Shown in pieces: positions 1-7,692 of a stretch of DNA of 28,567 nucleotides. Location of the stretch: contig CANRBD010000002.1 in the NCBI GenBank assembly GCA_947628765.1, forward strand, positions 1-28,567. Direction: 5' to 3'. The DNA is from an uncultured Bacilli bacterium. GTDB taxonomy: Bacteria > Bacillota_I > Bacilli_A > RF39 > UBA660. The translations under genes and the position numbers were made by a program. How positions within the stretch are numbered: the first letter of the stretch is position 1; every line of letters begins with the position of its first letter. The notes under the pieces were generated by a model, which saw only the letters and a list, made by a program, of their open reading frames with translations, made no database searches and had not been told where the DNA came from.

Positions 1-88
1 TTGCGAATAGATATTATAGATTATTCATATGTCTTTTTCAATACTTGTTTGTTGCACTTCAAATTTAAAATAACAAATAAAGTTCTAT

Positions 89-117
89 TTTCTATATTAA
101 AATAAAAATGATATAAT
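89..117 (+). promoter_or_regulatory. Probable sigma-A promoter of rarA (extended -10)
   Basis: TATAAT at 112-117 is preceded by TGA at 109-111, giving an extended -10 (TGn-TATAAT). The hexamer 17 bp upstream, TTTCTA at 89-94, is a poor -35, so recognition probably rests on the extended -10. The rarA start lies 18 bp downstream. Bases 1-88 hold no gene or structure I can support. Confidence 0.5.
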
Positions 118-135
118 ATAAATGGTGGTGATGTT

Positions 136-1335
136 ATGCAACCTTTAGCGCATGATATAAGGCCAAAAAAAGTATCTGATGTAATTGGTCAAAAACATTT
201 ACTAGGTCCAAATAAAGTTTTAAGTAATTTAATTAATAATAAAAAATTATTTTCCATGATTTTATATGGCCCACCAGGAACAGGCAAAACCTCTTTAGCG
301 TATGCGATGATTAATGAACTAGATCTTCCCCATGGCTTTTTAAATGCCGTTATCAATAGTAAAAAAGACTTTGATGAAATGATTTATAAAGCTAAAGAAA
401 ATGATAATTTTGTCTTAATCATGGATGAAATTCATCGTTTAAACAAAGATAAACAAGATTTATTATTACCTTATTTAGAAAATGGTATTGTGACGCTGAT
501 TGGAATGACCACAGCTAATCCATATCATTCAATTAATCCCGCTATTAGAAGTAGATGTCAATTATTTGAGTTTAAACCTTTATCAATAGATGATATTAAA
601 GAAGGTTTAAACAAAGGACTAGAAAAATTCGAAAAAATTAAAATTACCGATGAGGCGTTAGATTATATTGCCGCTTTAGCTGGTGGCGATCTAAGATATG
701 CATATAATTTATTAGAAGTATCTTATTATGCTACTAAAGATGGTAAAGTAGATTTAGAGGTAGTTAAAAAAATCAATAATAAACCTAACTTATATATCGA
801 TAAAAACGATGATGGTTATTATGATGTCATCAGTGCGTTTCAAAAATCTATTCGTGGGAGTGATGTTAATGCCGCTTTACATTATTTAGCTCGGTTAATC
901 GCGGCTGAAGATTTAGATATTATTTTTAGAAGATTAAGTGTTATAGCTTATGAGGATATTGGTCTAGCTAATCCTAGTATTGGTCCCCGCTTACAAGCCT
1001 GTATTGAAGCCTGTGAGCGTTTAGGCTTACCGGAAGCTAGAATTCCCTTAGGCGAAATTGTTATTGAAATGGCTTTATCACCTAAATCAAATAGTGCCAT
1101 CATGGCGATAGATAGCGCTTTAAATGATATTTATAAAGGTAATGTTGGGAAAGTACCAAATCATATAAAAACTAATTCTAAAGATTATAAATATCCGCAT
1201 AGTTATAAAGGTTCATATGTCAAACAACAATATTTACCTGATGAGTTAGTTGACCGAAAATATTACGTACCTAAAGAATCTAGTAAGTATGAAATAGCCA
1301 TAAAACAAATTTATGATAGGTTAAACAAAAAATAG
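136..1335 (+). CDS. rarA: Replication-associated recombination protein A (RarA/MgsA), AAA+ ATPase
   Basis: The 399-residue protein is an AAA+ ATPase of the RarA/MgsA/WRNIP1 family, which acts at stalled replication forks and is related to clamp-loader subunits. Visible motifs are the Walker A GPPGTGKT at residues 45-52, Walker B with DEIH at 97-100, a sensor-1 region TTANPYHSINPAIRSR at about 125-140 with the arginine-finger-like RSR, and the C-terminal tetramerisation part containing YEDIGLANP and KYPHSYKG. Length is close to the family norm. The ATG at 136 follows GGTGGTGAT. It is transcribed alone and faces holA, with one hairpin serving both genes. Identification is firm; the fork role is family knowledge. 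Confidence 0.95.
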   Translation: MQPLAHDIRPKKVSDVIGQKHLLGPNKVLSNLINNKKLFSMILYGPPGTGKTSLAYAMINELDLPHGFLNAVINSKKDFDEMIYKAKENDNFVLIMDEIHRLNKDKQDLLLPYLENGIVTLIGMTTANPYHSINPAIRSRCQLFEFKPLSIDDIKEGLNKGLEKFEKIKITDEALDYIAALAGGDLRYAYNLLEVSYYATKDGKVDLEVVKKINNKPNLYIDKNDDGYYDVISAFQKSIRGSDVNAALHYLARLIAAEDLDIIFRRLSVIAYEDIGLANPSIGPRLQACIEACERLGLPEARIPLGEIVIEMALSPKSNSAIMAIDSALNDIYKGNVGKVPNHIKTNSKDYKYPHSYKGSYVKQQYLPDELVDRKYYVPKESSKYEIAIKQIYDRLNKK

Positions 1336-1352
1336 GCAAAGCCTATTTTTTT
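1327..1352. terminator. Bidirectional terminator between rarA and holA
   Basis: An 11-bp perfect stem (1327-1337 with 1341-1351) encloses a 3-nt loop, with T runs on either strand. The rarA stop (1333-1335) and holA stop (1343-1345) both lie inside the hairpin, so the two convergent genes share it. Confidence 0.85.
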
Positions 1353-2263
1353 AGTATAAATAATTTTAAAGCTAGATTTTTATCTATTTGACCAGTTTTA
1401 ATATCGATGTCCATATCAGCTAAATCGGAAATATAGTCAAGTAACATTTCCGAAGAATATTTACGACTATTTTGTAAAGCCAATTTTACTCGGTAAGGGT
1501 GGACTTTTAAAGTTTCGGCAATCGCTTTTTCACTTAAGCCTCTTTTCAGTAAATTTTTACTTTGATACATAAGTCTAAATTGATTTGCTAGTATAATGAT
1601 AACTTTAATTGGCTCTTCATTTAATTTGACCATTTCATAATATAATTCTAAAGCATGCTCCTTATCATTACACACAATATAATCTATTAATTTAAAAATA
1701 TCGGCATCTATTTTTTTATGGGTAACTTCTAAAATGTCTTCATTTGTAATAGTATTATTATCTTTATATAATTTTAATTTTGCAATTTCTTGTTTTAAGA
1801 TAAGTGGGTTTTTACCTACTCTATCGATTAGTAAATTTATTGCACTAGCTGAAATATTATAATCTTTAAATTCTCTTTTTACTGCTTCAAAAGAGTTAAT
1901 ATCTTGATTAAACTCCTTAACTTCTCCGATTTTTTTAATCAATTTAGTGATTTTTTTTCGTTCATCTAATTTTTCGTGATTAACTGTTAGCACAAGCGTG
2001 GTATTAGGATTAGGGTTATTTAAATATGCCAGCATAACTTCGCTAGCGCCGCTAGAATTTCCAGTAAACATATTGGCATTTTCACAAATAACTAGTTTTT
2101 TGTCATCAAAAAGTGATAAGGTCATCGAGTCATCAATAACGGCATTAATAGAATCATTTTCTAAATCGTATTTACTGATGTTTACCTCATCAAAATTTTT
2201 CATAATTTTTTTAATTTCATCTTTGATTAAAAAGGATTTGTTGCCATAAAAAAGATATATCAT
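1343..2263 (-). CDS. holA: DNA polymerase III subunit delta (HolA)
   Basis: This 306-residue protein is the delta subunit of the DNA polymerase III clamp loader, which opens the beta clamp. It starts with the typical MIYLFYGNKSFLIKDEI opening (the family's F-xx-GxexyLi pattern) and keeps the delta layout: an N-terminal degenerate AAA+ domain without a working Walker A, then a lid, then a C-terminal helical domain (LIDYIVCNDKEHAL around 190-205; ILANQFRLMYQSKNL around 222-237). The ATG at 2263 follows GGTGGTAG. It is divergent from the thymidylate-kinase-like gene. Delta subunits diverge strongly in sequence, so the call rests on pattern and length, but I see no competing family. Confidence 0.9.
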   Translation of the reverse strand: MIYLFYGNKSFLIKDEIKKIMKNFDEVNISKYDLENDSINAVIDDSMTLSLFDDKKLVICENANMFTGNSSGASEVMLAYLNNPNPNTTLVLTVNHEKLDERKKITKLIKKIGEVKEFNQDINSFEAVKREFKDYNISASAINLLIDRVGKNPLILKQEIAKLKLYKDNNTITNEDILEVTHKKIDADIFKLIDYIVCNDKEHALELYYEMVKLNEEPIKVIIILANQFRLMYQSKNLLKRGLSEKAIAETLKVHPYRVKLALQNSRKYSSEMLLDYISDLADMDIDIKTGQIDKNLALKLFILKK

Positions 2264-2278
2264 TCTACCACCAATTAC

Positions 2279-2287
2279 ATTATATCA
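2279..2287 (-). promoter_or_regulatory. Extended -10 element upstream of holA
   Basis: Read on the minus strand the sequence is TGATATAAT, an extended -10 about 15 bp before the holA start codon. The -35 position 17 bp upstream (TATGCA) is weak. It lies back to back with the promoter of the plus-strand kinase gene. Confidence 0.5.
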
Positions 2288-2300
2288 TGTTTATTTTAAT

Positions 2301-2329
2301 TTGCATATCTATTTTAGATATGATACAAT
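2301..2329 (+). promoter_or_regulatory. Sigma-A promoter of the thymidylate-kinase-like gene
   Basis: TTGCAT (2301-2306) is followed by a 17-bp spacer and TACAAT (2324-2329), and the spacer ends in TGA, giving an extended -10. The start codon is 23 bp downstream. Confidence 0.65.
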
Positions 2330-2352
2330 AACGCTGTTTATGAGGTGAGATA

Positions 2353-2946
2353 ATGGTAAAAAAAGCTAAGGTTATTGCTTTTTCAGGCATCGATGGCTGT
2401 GGTAAAAGTACGCAAATTAATTTAGTTAAAAATAAGTTAGAAAAACAGGGCGATGTTTTTATCGCTAAACTAGGCTATTTTCCTTTAAATGACATGGGTC
2501 AAAATAAATTAATGGATGCTTTCTTAAAATGCCGTAGTGGGCTTGAAATCATTAAATATTACACATTACTTCAACATAATGAATATAAAAAATATGATTA
2601 TATTTTATGTGATCGCCATTTGATGTGTTATTTAGCGTATGCTTATGCATATGGTATAAAACAAATCGATTTAATTCGTAAATTACTTTGTTTTGTTAAA
2701 GACCCTGATTTAACTTTATATTTTGATGTCGATGTTAATGAGGCCTTAAAACGTATTTATGAAAGAGAAAACCATATCGATAAGAGTGAAAATTATACGA
2801 CGCTTTATAAGGCTAAAGAAGGATATGAAAAGTTATTTAATAAATCTGATAATGTATTTCGAATAAATGCTAATAATGGGGCTCAAGATATTTATGAAGA
2901 TGTTCATAAAGTATTAAAAAAAGAAGGGATTATAAAAAAGTATTAA
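2353..2946 (+). CDS. tmk: Thymidylate kinase-like P-loop kinase
   Basis: This 197-residue P-loop NMP kinase resembles dTMP kinase, which makes dTDP from dTMP for dTTP synthesis. The P-loop FSGIDGCGKSTQ is at about residues 10-21, the DR(Y/H) motif appears as CDRHL at 86-90, and DLTLYFDVDVNEALKRI at about 119-134 matches the Tmk pattern in which predicted substrate and product phosphates are bound. The LID region is short and lacks the common ExxxxxFxxRVRxxY pattern, having ENYTTLYKAKEGYEKLF instead. Start ATG 2353 follows GAGGTGAGATA. It stands alone, divergent from holA. It may be the cell's only Tmk or a nucleoside-kinase relative; the family is firmer than the substrate. Confidence 0.72.
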   Translation: MVKKAKVIAFSGIDGCGKSTQINLVKNKLEKQGDVFIAKLGYFPLNDMGQNKLMDAFLKCRSGLEIIKYYTLLQHNEYKKYDYILCDRHLMCYLAYAYAYGIKQIDLIRKLLCFVKDPDLTLYFDVDVNEALKRIYERENHIDKSENYTTLYKAKEGYEKLFNKSDNVFRINANNGAQDIYEDVHKVLKKEGIIKKY

Positions 2947-2968
2947 GTTTAAAGCTTAATACTTTTTT
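2934..2968. terminator. Terminator between the kinase gene and uppP
   Basis: A 14-bp stem (2934-2947 with 2955-2968) with a 7-nt loop, flanked by A6 on the left and T6 on the right, overlaps the kinase stop codon. It is suited to both converging transcripts. Confidence 0.8.
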
Positions 2969-2980
2969 AATAGAGAATTT

Positions 2981-3781
2981 TTATAGGAATAATACAACTA
3001 AAGCACCGACAATTAAACAGTAGTATACGAAATAAATAAGTTTACCTTTAAGCATAATATTTTTAAACCATTTGGTTGAGAAAAATGTTACAATGGCTGC
3101 TGCAATAGCTCCTAAAATATAGCTAATTAAAAGATTAAAATCGATACTACTTTCGGCAACATCTTTAACACCTAAAATCATGGTGGCGAAACTAATTGGA
3201 ATATAAAGCATAAAAGAAAATTTAAACGCTGCTTCTCTAGTTAATCCTGAAAACATACCACCAACAATGGTCGCTCCACTACGACTAATGCCGGGAAGTA
3301 AAGCAACTACTTGAAATAAACCAATTTTTATAGCATCAATGATGGTAATTTTATTATCATCTTTATGCCCTTTTAATTTTCGAATTAAAAACAAGAATAA
3401 AGCTGTAACAAGCAAAGCGATTCCAACGTATTTAACATTACTTAAATTTTCTTCAATAATATCATTGAATAATAAACCACAAAGTCCAGCTGGAATGGTG
3501 CCGATAATTATTAAAAGAACATATTTAAAGCCGCTTTTATATTTGTCTTTTCGGGTTTTAATGTAATTTATAAAATCTAAAAATAATTTAGCGATATCTT
3601 TTCGAAACACAATAATAATGGCTAGCAGACTACCAAAATTAGAAAAAATGGCAAAATTTAAATCATTTAAAGCGTCTAAATCGAAAAGATTTTGAAAAAT
3701 TACTAAATGTCCTGATGAGGATACGGGAATAGGTTCAGTAAATCCTTGAATAATTCCTAATATAATATATATTAATAACAT
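2981..3781 (-). CDS. uppP: Undecaprenyl-diphosphatase (UppP/BacA)
   Basis: The 266-residue polytopic membrane enzyme dephosphorylates undecaprenyl pyrophosphate, recycling the lipid carrier for cell-wall synthesis; the family also gives bacitracin tolerance. Both signature motifs are present: QGFTEPIPVSSSGHL at residues 12-26 (with E16, S22, S23 and H25) and PGISRSGATI at about 163-172. About seven to eight hydrophobic segments span the rest. The first motif reads EPIP where many members have EFLP or EWLP. The ATG at 3781 follows GGAGG with a 7-nt spacer. It is monocistronic. Confidence 0.95.
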   Translation of the reverse strand: MLLIYIILGIIQGFTEPIPVSSSGHLVIFQNLFDLDALNDLNFAIFSNFGSLLAIIIVFRKDIAKLFLDFINYIKTRKDKYKSGFKYVLLIIIGTIPAGLCGLLFNDIIEENLSNVKYVGIALLVTALFLFLIRKLKGHKDDNKITIIDAIKIGLFQVVALLPGISRSGATIVGGMFSGLTREAAFKFSFMLYIPISFATMILGVKDVAESSIDFNLLISYILGAIAAAIVTFFSTKWFKNIMLKGKLIYFVYYCLIVGALVVLFL

Positions 3782-3801
3782 AATCTAACCTCCATACTAT
3801 A

Positions 3802-3832
3802 ATTATATCAATGTTCTTTATTAATTATATCA
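3802..3832 (-). promoter_or_regulatory. Two extended -10 elements upstream of uppP
   Basis: Read on the minus strand, TGATATAAT occurs twice, at 3802-3810 and 3824-3832, 22 bp apart. Neither has a convincing -35. This could be tandem promoters or one promoter plus a fortuitous copy in AT-rich DNA. Confidence 0.4.
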
Positions 3833-3853
3833 TTTATTTAAAATATAGACAAT

Positions 3854-3875
3854 AAAAAAAGCCTTAAGCGGCTTT
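3854..3875 (-). terminator. Terminator of the small orphan gene
   Basis: Read on the minus strand, AAAGCC and GGCTTT pair around a 6-nt loop and are followed by a T run (3854-3860). The hairpin starts within the last codons of the gene ending at 3864. Confidence 0.75.
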
Positions 3876-4217
3876 ATCAATTTTATGATATCTTGGCATT
3901 TTTTGATGTCTTTTAACAGAATCTTTTTCTACTGATATATTGACTGGCAAATCAGTTTTATGAGTAATAGCAGTTAAAACACTCCATTCGCCTTTGATTC
4001 TAAGAAAATTAGGTCTTGCAAATTTGTAAGGCGCAAGCCTTTTAAATCTGTCGACAATTTGCTTAGTAGAGCTGATTCCATGAATATCAATATCAATCAT
4101 TTCAACATTAGCAGCTGAAAGTTTAAGATATTTTTCTAATAAATCGACATCAAAAACACTAGTTCCTAATACGGCTTTTTGTTTTTCTAATTCACTAATA
4201 ATTTCACGTGTTGTCAT
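3864..4217 (-). CDS. Hypothetical small basic protein, 117 residues, unrecognised family
   Basis: I do not recognise this protein. It starts MTTREIISELEKQK, with a first half likely to be helical (LEKYLKLSAANVEMIDIDIHGI) and a basic second half (VDRFKRLAPYKFARP, DSVKRHQKMPRYHK) that could contact nucleic acid or an acidic partner. There is no signal peptide or membrane segment. The start at 4217 is supported by GGGGGTGAT 5-6 bp upstream; an upstream in-frame start at 4277 would place the promoter inside the gene. It is a single-gene unit with a consensus promoter (4249-4277) and its own terminator, which suggests steady, strong expression. Function unknown. Confidence 0.75.
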   Translation of the reverse strand: MTTREIISELEKQKAVLGTSVFDVDLLEKYLKLSAANVEMIDIDIHGISSTKQIVDRFKRLAPYKFARPNFLRIKGEWSVLTAITHKTDLPVNISVEKDSVKRHQKMPRYHKIDKAA

Positions 4218-4248
4218 ATAAATCACCCCCGGTTTTACACCATGAATC

Positions 4249-4277
4249 ATTATATAACTTTTTGCCAATATTGTCAA
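4249..4277 (-). promoter_or_regulatory. Consensus sigma-A promoter of the orphan gene at 3864-4217
   Basis: Read on the minus strand, TTGACA (4272-4277) and TATAAT (4249-4254) are separated by exactly 17 bp, a perfect match to the sigma-A consensus. It starts about 12 bp after the stop of the deacetylase gene. Confidence 0.88.
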
Positions 4278-4289
4278 GAATTATGATGG

Positions 4290-5117
4290 CTAATTATTAA
4301 TGTGATGGTGAATTTCTGCGGTTGTTTTCGTAATTTTGGCAAAAGTATAACCATTTTCTTTCGCATAATTAATAATATTTGGTAATGCTTCTACGGTAGT
4401 TTTTTTCGCTTCAGCATCATGCATTAATATCATGTTTGTGCCTGAATGCAATCTTGAAATAGTATTATTATAAATCGTTTCGGCCTTAAGTGAACCTGAT
4501 GCATCGCCTGAATCGACATTCCAATCGAAGTAATAATAGTTATTTTCGGTTAATTTATTAGTAATCCGGCTCATTATACCTTGATTATATTTACGGCTTA
4601 CAGTATTTGAAGATCCTCCAGGAAGTCTAATAATACGCGAATTTACCCCAGTAATTTGATATACTTTAGTTTTTATGGTTTCTAAGTCTTTAAAATAGTT
4701 GTCATCAGAACTATAAATATATTTATAATTATGGGTATCAGAATGTAAGGCTATAGTGTGCCCTTCCTCATGAATTCGTTTGATAACATCGCTATATTTA
4801 TCTATCGCTGGACCAATTACAAAAAAGGTCGCGGCTATTTTTTCTTTTTTTAAAGTATCTAATATTTGGCTAGTGTTACTGCTAGGTCCATCATCAAAAG
4901 TTAAATAAATGGTATTATCAGATACTACTGATTTGACAATTTCTTTCTTTTTTTCTTTTGGCATGGTTATAGATAAGTCAGTAGTTTGATTATAAAAAGC
5001 TTTAGGTATTTCCCCTACTTCAACAATTTCTACTTTTTTATTAAAATGAAAAGTTAAAATGATGCTAAAGATGACGATAAGTGAAATAATTGATGTAATA
5101 ATAATTTTTTGCTTCAT
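4290..5117 (-). CDS. Membrane-anchored polysaccharide deacetylase (NodB family)
   Basis: This 275-residue protein has one N-terminal hydrophobic helix (residues 5-24) that would act as a signal anchor, a short linker, and a NodB homology domain from about residue 68. The five carbohydrate-esterase-4 motifs are visible: TFDDGP with D75/D76, HSDTH with metal-ligand histidines H125 and H129, RLPGG at 164-168, DWN with D199, and LMHD with H233. The family removes N-acetyl groups from peptidoglycan or other wall glycans outside the cell. RLPGG plus DWNVDSGDA resembles the peptidoglycan GlcNAc/MurNAc deacetylases; the exact substrate is not visible. It follows queH by 19 bp, ATG 5117 after GGGGGAAG, and is last in the ydbS operon. 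Confidence 0.88.
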   Translation of the reverse strand: MKQKIIITSIISLIVIFSIILTFHFNKKVEIVEVGEIPKAFYNQTTDLSITMPKEKKKEIVKSVVSDNTIYLTFDDGPSSNTSQILDTLKKEKIAATFFVIGPAIDKYSDVIKRIHEEGHTIALHSDTHNYKYIYSSDDNYFKDLETIKTKVYQITGVNSRIIRLPGGSSNTVSRKYNQGIMSRITNKLTENNYYYFDWNVDSGDASGSLKAETIYNNTISRLHSGTNMILMHDAEAKKTTVEALPNIINYAKENGYTFAKITKTTAEIHHHINN

Positions 5118-5136
5118 ACTGCTTCCCCCATAAATA

Positions 5137-5748
5137 TTATAAATTAGTTTCTAAACTTTCATTTAATGAATACTTACATCCGCAATATTTTTGACGATAA
5201 AGATTATAGCTTCTCGCCAATTCGTTACTGCGTTTATAACCATCCTTTTTCTTAAAATCAGAAAATAAATATTTTACTTGATACTTTTTAGCTAAGATAT
5301 CCCCTATTTTGTTCAATTTTTCAGCATTTTTATAAGGACTTACTGATAAGGTAGTACAAAAGTAATCAAACCCATGTTCAGCGGCTAATTTAGCGGTTTT
5401 TTCGAGTCTTAAAAGATAACATTTGCTACATCTTGAGCCACCTTCTTTTTCAGCTTCAAGACCGCTAGCTATTTTATTAAATTCTTCGGCTTCATATTTT
5501 ACGGGCATTAGGTTTATATCCATATTTAGTTTGGAGATTAATTCTTTTAAAGTATTTAATCGTTTTTGATATTCATTTTCAGGATAAATATTAGGATTAT
5601 AATATAAAATGGTAATATCAAAATGGGGATATAATTTTTCAATTACAGAAGCACTACAAACTCCGCAGCAGGCATGTAAAAGCAATTTGGGTTTGTTATT
5701 TAAATTAGTAATAATATCTTCCATAATTGAATTAAAATTAGTTTTCAT
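5137..5748 (-). CDS. queH: Epoxyqueuosine reductase QueH
   Basis: The 203-residue protein is QueH (formerly DUF208), which performs the last step of queuosine tRNA modification, reducing epoxyqueuosine to queuosine; it is the non-orthologous replacement of QueG. All conserved cysteines appear: HACCGVC with C27, C28 and C31, GGSRCSKCYLLRLEKTA with C107 and C110, and YRQKYCGCKYS with C189 and C191, for iron-sulphur and metal binding. Start ATG 5748 follows GAAGGTGATA. It lies 11 bp after ydbT and 19 bp before the deacetylase, so probably in the same transcript. No other queuosine genes are in the window, which would fit either full synthesis elsewhere or salvage. Confidence 0.93.
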   Translation of the reverse strand: MKTNFNSIMEDIITNLNNKPKLLLHACCGVCSASVIEKLYPHFDITILYYNPNIYPENEYQKRLNTLKELISKLNMDINLMPVKYEAEEFNKIASGLEAEKEGGSRCSKCYLLRLEKTAKLAAEHGFDYFCTTLSVSPYKNAEKLNKIGDILAKKYQVKYLFSDFKKKDGYKRSNELARSYNLYRQKYCGCKYSLNESLETNL

Positions 5749-5759
5749 ATTATCACCTT

Positions 5760-7157
5760 CTATTTGTATTGTTTTAAGATTGCATTGATAATTTTTTGAC
5801 TAAATAAACCACTAGTAAAAATAACATTATTTGGGCCAACTATTTGAAAAGATAATGAATATGTATCATATATTTTGCTAAATATTTTTTGTTTTTTACT
5901 GATAAGCTCTATATTATTGTATTTTACTAAGACTGTTTTTTTATTTAAAATTCCATTGGATATGATCACTAGATTTTTATTATAACTGATTTTTTGCGTT
6001 TTGTATTGTAAATATGCGATTACTATAGTTATAGGAATTAAAGATAAAGTTATGCCATATGTAAACGGTGATAATAGTATACCACAAATCATCCAAAATA
6101 GTTTCGCACAAATGTAATGTTTTAAACTATTTTCTAGTCCGAGTTTTAAAGTAAGACGATTTTTGTATTCGGGAACCAAACTATTTAAAAGTTTATTTTT
6201 TGTTTTTTCATTTACATATAAACTAATTATAGTTTTTTCTTCTTTTTCATCTCCCCCCATACCGGCATTTACGACTTCTAACATATAATATTTAAAAAGT
6301 CTAGCTTGTAATGATTGATGAATAATAAGAGCAGTTATTTTATTAATTGGTAAATCAAATTTGTAAGAAGTAAGAGCTCCATATGATAATTTAATATGAT
6401 CTTTGGTACGATGACATTTAAAGTTATAATAACTTAAATAGGTTTTAGCTAATGACCAAATAAGTGGCATTAGTAAGACAATAATTAAAATAATACTTAA
6501 AATTAAACTGATTAGGCTTTTGGTTTTAAAGCATAAGGTAACAATAACCACACTATAAACAGCTAAAATGACAACTAAAGAGACTAAATCAATAGATAAT
6601 AATAAGTGTTTGATAACATCGCTAGCTTTATAGTCATAATCACTTTTAAAGTTTTCATTTTGTTTATTTTGTTTCGAATTATTTAAAATTTCATCTCTAA
6701 TATCTAAAGCTTTATCATATTTAAATATTAATTTACCTTTGTAAGTTTCACTAGTAGCGGTATGAAGGTCAATTTTAAGGTTAGCGGTGTTTAAAATTTG
6801 TTCTAAAATATTTCGTCTAATATTAACTGTCGCAATATCTTTTAAATTGATGGTCGTGATTTTTTTAAAAAGTTTTCCGCGTTCAATAATGAGGTTTCCA
6901 TTTTCAAAATAAAGATAAGTATTTTTCCAAGAAATGGTAAAGATAATCACAAAAATAATTAATATAATAAGTGAAAATAGAAGCATAAATAACAGTAAGT
7001 TAGAATTTAAAGCTCCAATTAAAGATTTAATTACCTCACTACTTTCTTCCGCATTTTCGATTATTTCTAAGGTAAAAGAATAAGCAATTAATAAAATAAA
7101 TACTAAACTATTAATTAATTTTTCTAAAATAATAGTAGGATGTAATCTAATTTTCAT
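5760..7157 (-). CDS. ydbT: PH domain-containing membrane protein, YdbT-like
   Basis: The 465-residue protein has an N-terminal pair of membrane helices (about 13-29 and 50-75), a bacterial PH (bPH2) domain starting near WKNTYLYFENGNLIIERG (about 77-94), a second pair of helices (about 185-240), another bPH2 domain with KLSYGAL and HQSLQARLFKYYMLEVVNAG, then a third helix pair (about 350-385) followed by a last bPH2 domain. This helix-pair/PH alternation is that of B. subtilis YdbT, encoded beside YdbS. It starts inside ydbS with an 11-bp overlap, so the two are translationally coupled and likely form one membrane complex. Their biochemical role is unclear; a link to resistance against bacteriocins has been suggested for the B. 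subtilis pair. Confidence 0.82.
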   Translation of the reverse strand: MKIRLHPTIILEKLINSLVFILLIAYSFTLEIIENAEESSEVIKSLIGALNSNLLLFMLLFSLIILIIFVIIFTISWKNTYLYFENGNLIIERGKLFKKITTINLKDIATVNIRRNILEQILNTANLKIDLHTATSETYKGKLIFKYDKALDIRDEILNNSKQNKQNENFKSDYDYKASDVIKHLLLSIDLVSLVVILAVYSVVIVTLCFKTKSLISLILSIILIIVLLMPLIWSLAKTYLSYYNFKCHRTKDHIKLSYGALTSYKFDLPINKITALIIHQSLQARLFKYYMLEVVNAGMGGDEKEEKTIISLYVNEKTKNKLLNSLVPEYKNRLTLKLGLENSLKHYICAKLFWMICGILLSPFTYGITLSLIPITIVIAYLQYKTQKISYNKNLVIISNGILNKKTVLVKYNNIELISKKQKIFSKIYDTYSLSFQIVGPNNVIFTSGLFSQKIINAILKQYK

Positions 7158-7638
7158 CTTGTTTCTTCTTTCCTAATTTTTGTTTTAGTAAAGCATTTAT
7201 TTTATCTATTGTTTTTAATGCTTCATCGGTGTTTAAAAATTTAATAAGAACATTACCGGCGGCTGTATAAATGGTAACATTAGATAAGTTAAATAGTCTA
7301 TCGATTGGACCAGTTGAAAGTTCAACTTTTTGAATTCTTTTAATTAAGATAATTGAAGTGGTTATAAAAAATAATCCTTTTTTAACTTCAATTCGATCTT
7401 TATCAATTAAATAACTATAACGGTTATAGCGAAGACGTGGAAAGAGGAAAATATCTAGGAAGACTAAAATTATAATTATCCCTACTATTATATAAAATAT
7501 AACAAAATGAAAAGTCTCCTTTAATAATGGATAAATAAAATAAATTCCTATTCCTAGAATAACTAAAGTTATAAGTCCTGTAATAATGGCATTTATGCGC
7601 ATAACGGTTATGCCTTTTTTATCTAAAGCTTTATACAT
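7147..7638 (-). CDS. ydbS: PH domain-containing membrane protein, YdbS-like
   Basis: The 163-residue protein has a helix pair at about 17-37 and 43-66 followed by one bPH2 domain beginning RYSYLIDKDRIEVKKGLFF, with the family's typical IKRIQKVELSTGPIDRLFNL stretch. It is the small partner of the YdbT-like protein. I placed the start at ATG 7638, 9 nt after GGAG; a longer frame starts with TTG at 7653, but that codon overlaps the ribosome binding site. It is the first gene of the operon ydbS-ydbT-queH-deacetylase and has its own extended -10. Confidence 0.85.
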   Translation of the reverse strand: MYKALDKKGITVMRINAIITGLITLVILGIGIYFIYPLLKETFHFVIFYIIVGIIIILVFLDIFLFPRLRYNRYSYLIDKDRIEVKKGLFFITTSIILIKRIQKVELSTGPIDRLFNLSNVTIYTAAGNVLIKFLNTDEALKTIDKINALLKQKLGKKKQDEN

Positions 7639-7657
7639 ACTATCACACTCCAATTTA

Positions 7658-7666
7658 ATTATATCA
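7658..7666 (-). promoter_or_regulatory. Extended -10 element of the ydbS operon
   Basis: Read on the minus strand the sequence is TGATATAAT, 19 bp before the ydbS start. Its -35 region would fall inside the terminator of the upstream prepilin peptidase gene and shows no good hexamer (TTCATT at 17 bp). Confidence 0.5.
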
Positions 7667-7667
7667 G

Positions 7668-7692
7668 AAAAAGGCTTATTAATGAAGCCTTT
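7668..7692 (-). terminator. Terminator of the prepilin peptidase gene
   Basis: An 8-bp stem (7670-7677 with 7685-7692; AAAGGCTT/AAGCCTTT) with a 7-nt loop, followed on the minus strand by T5. It overlaps the stop codon at 7691. Confidence 0.75.

Noticed and set aside
1..88. End of an upstream gene
   Set aside because: Stop codons interrupt the frames and no recognisable protein end is visible.
7639..7653. Longer starts at TTG or GTG for ydbS (7653), prepilin peptidase (8476), pilC (9983), XRE (10563) and the DUF7666-like gene (23865)
   Set aside because: In each case the longer start overlaps the Shine-Dalgarno sequence or the neighbour gene, and an ATG stands at good spacing downstream.
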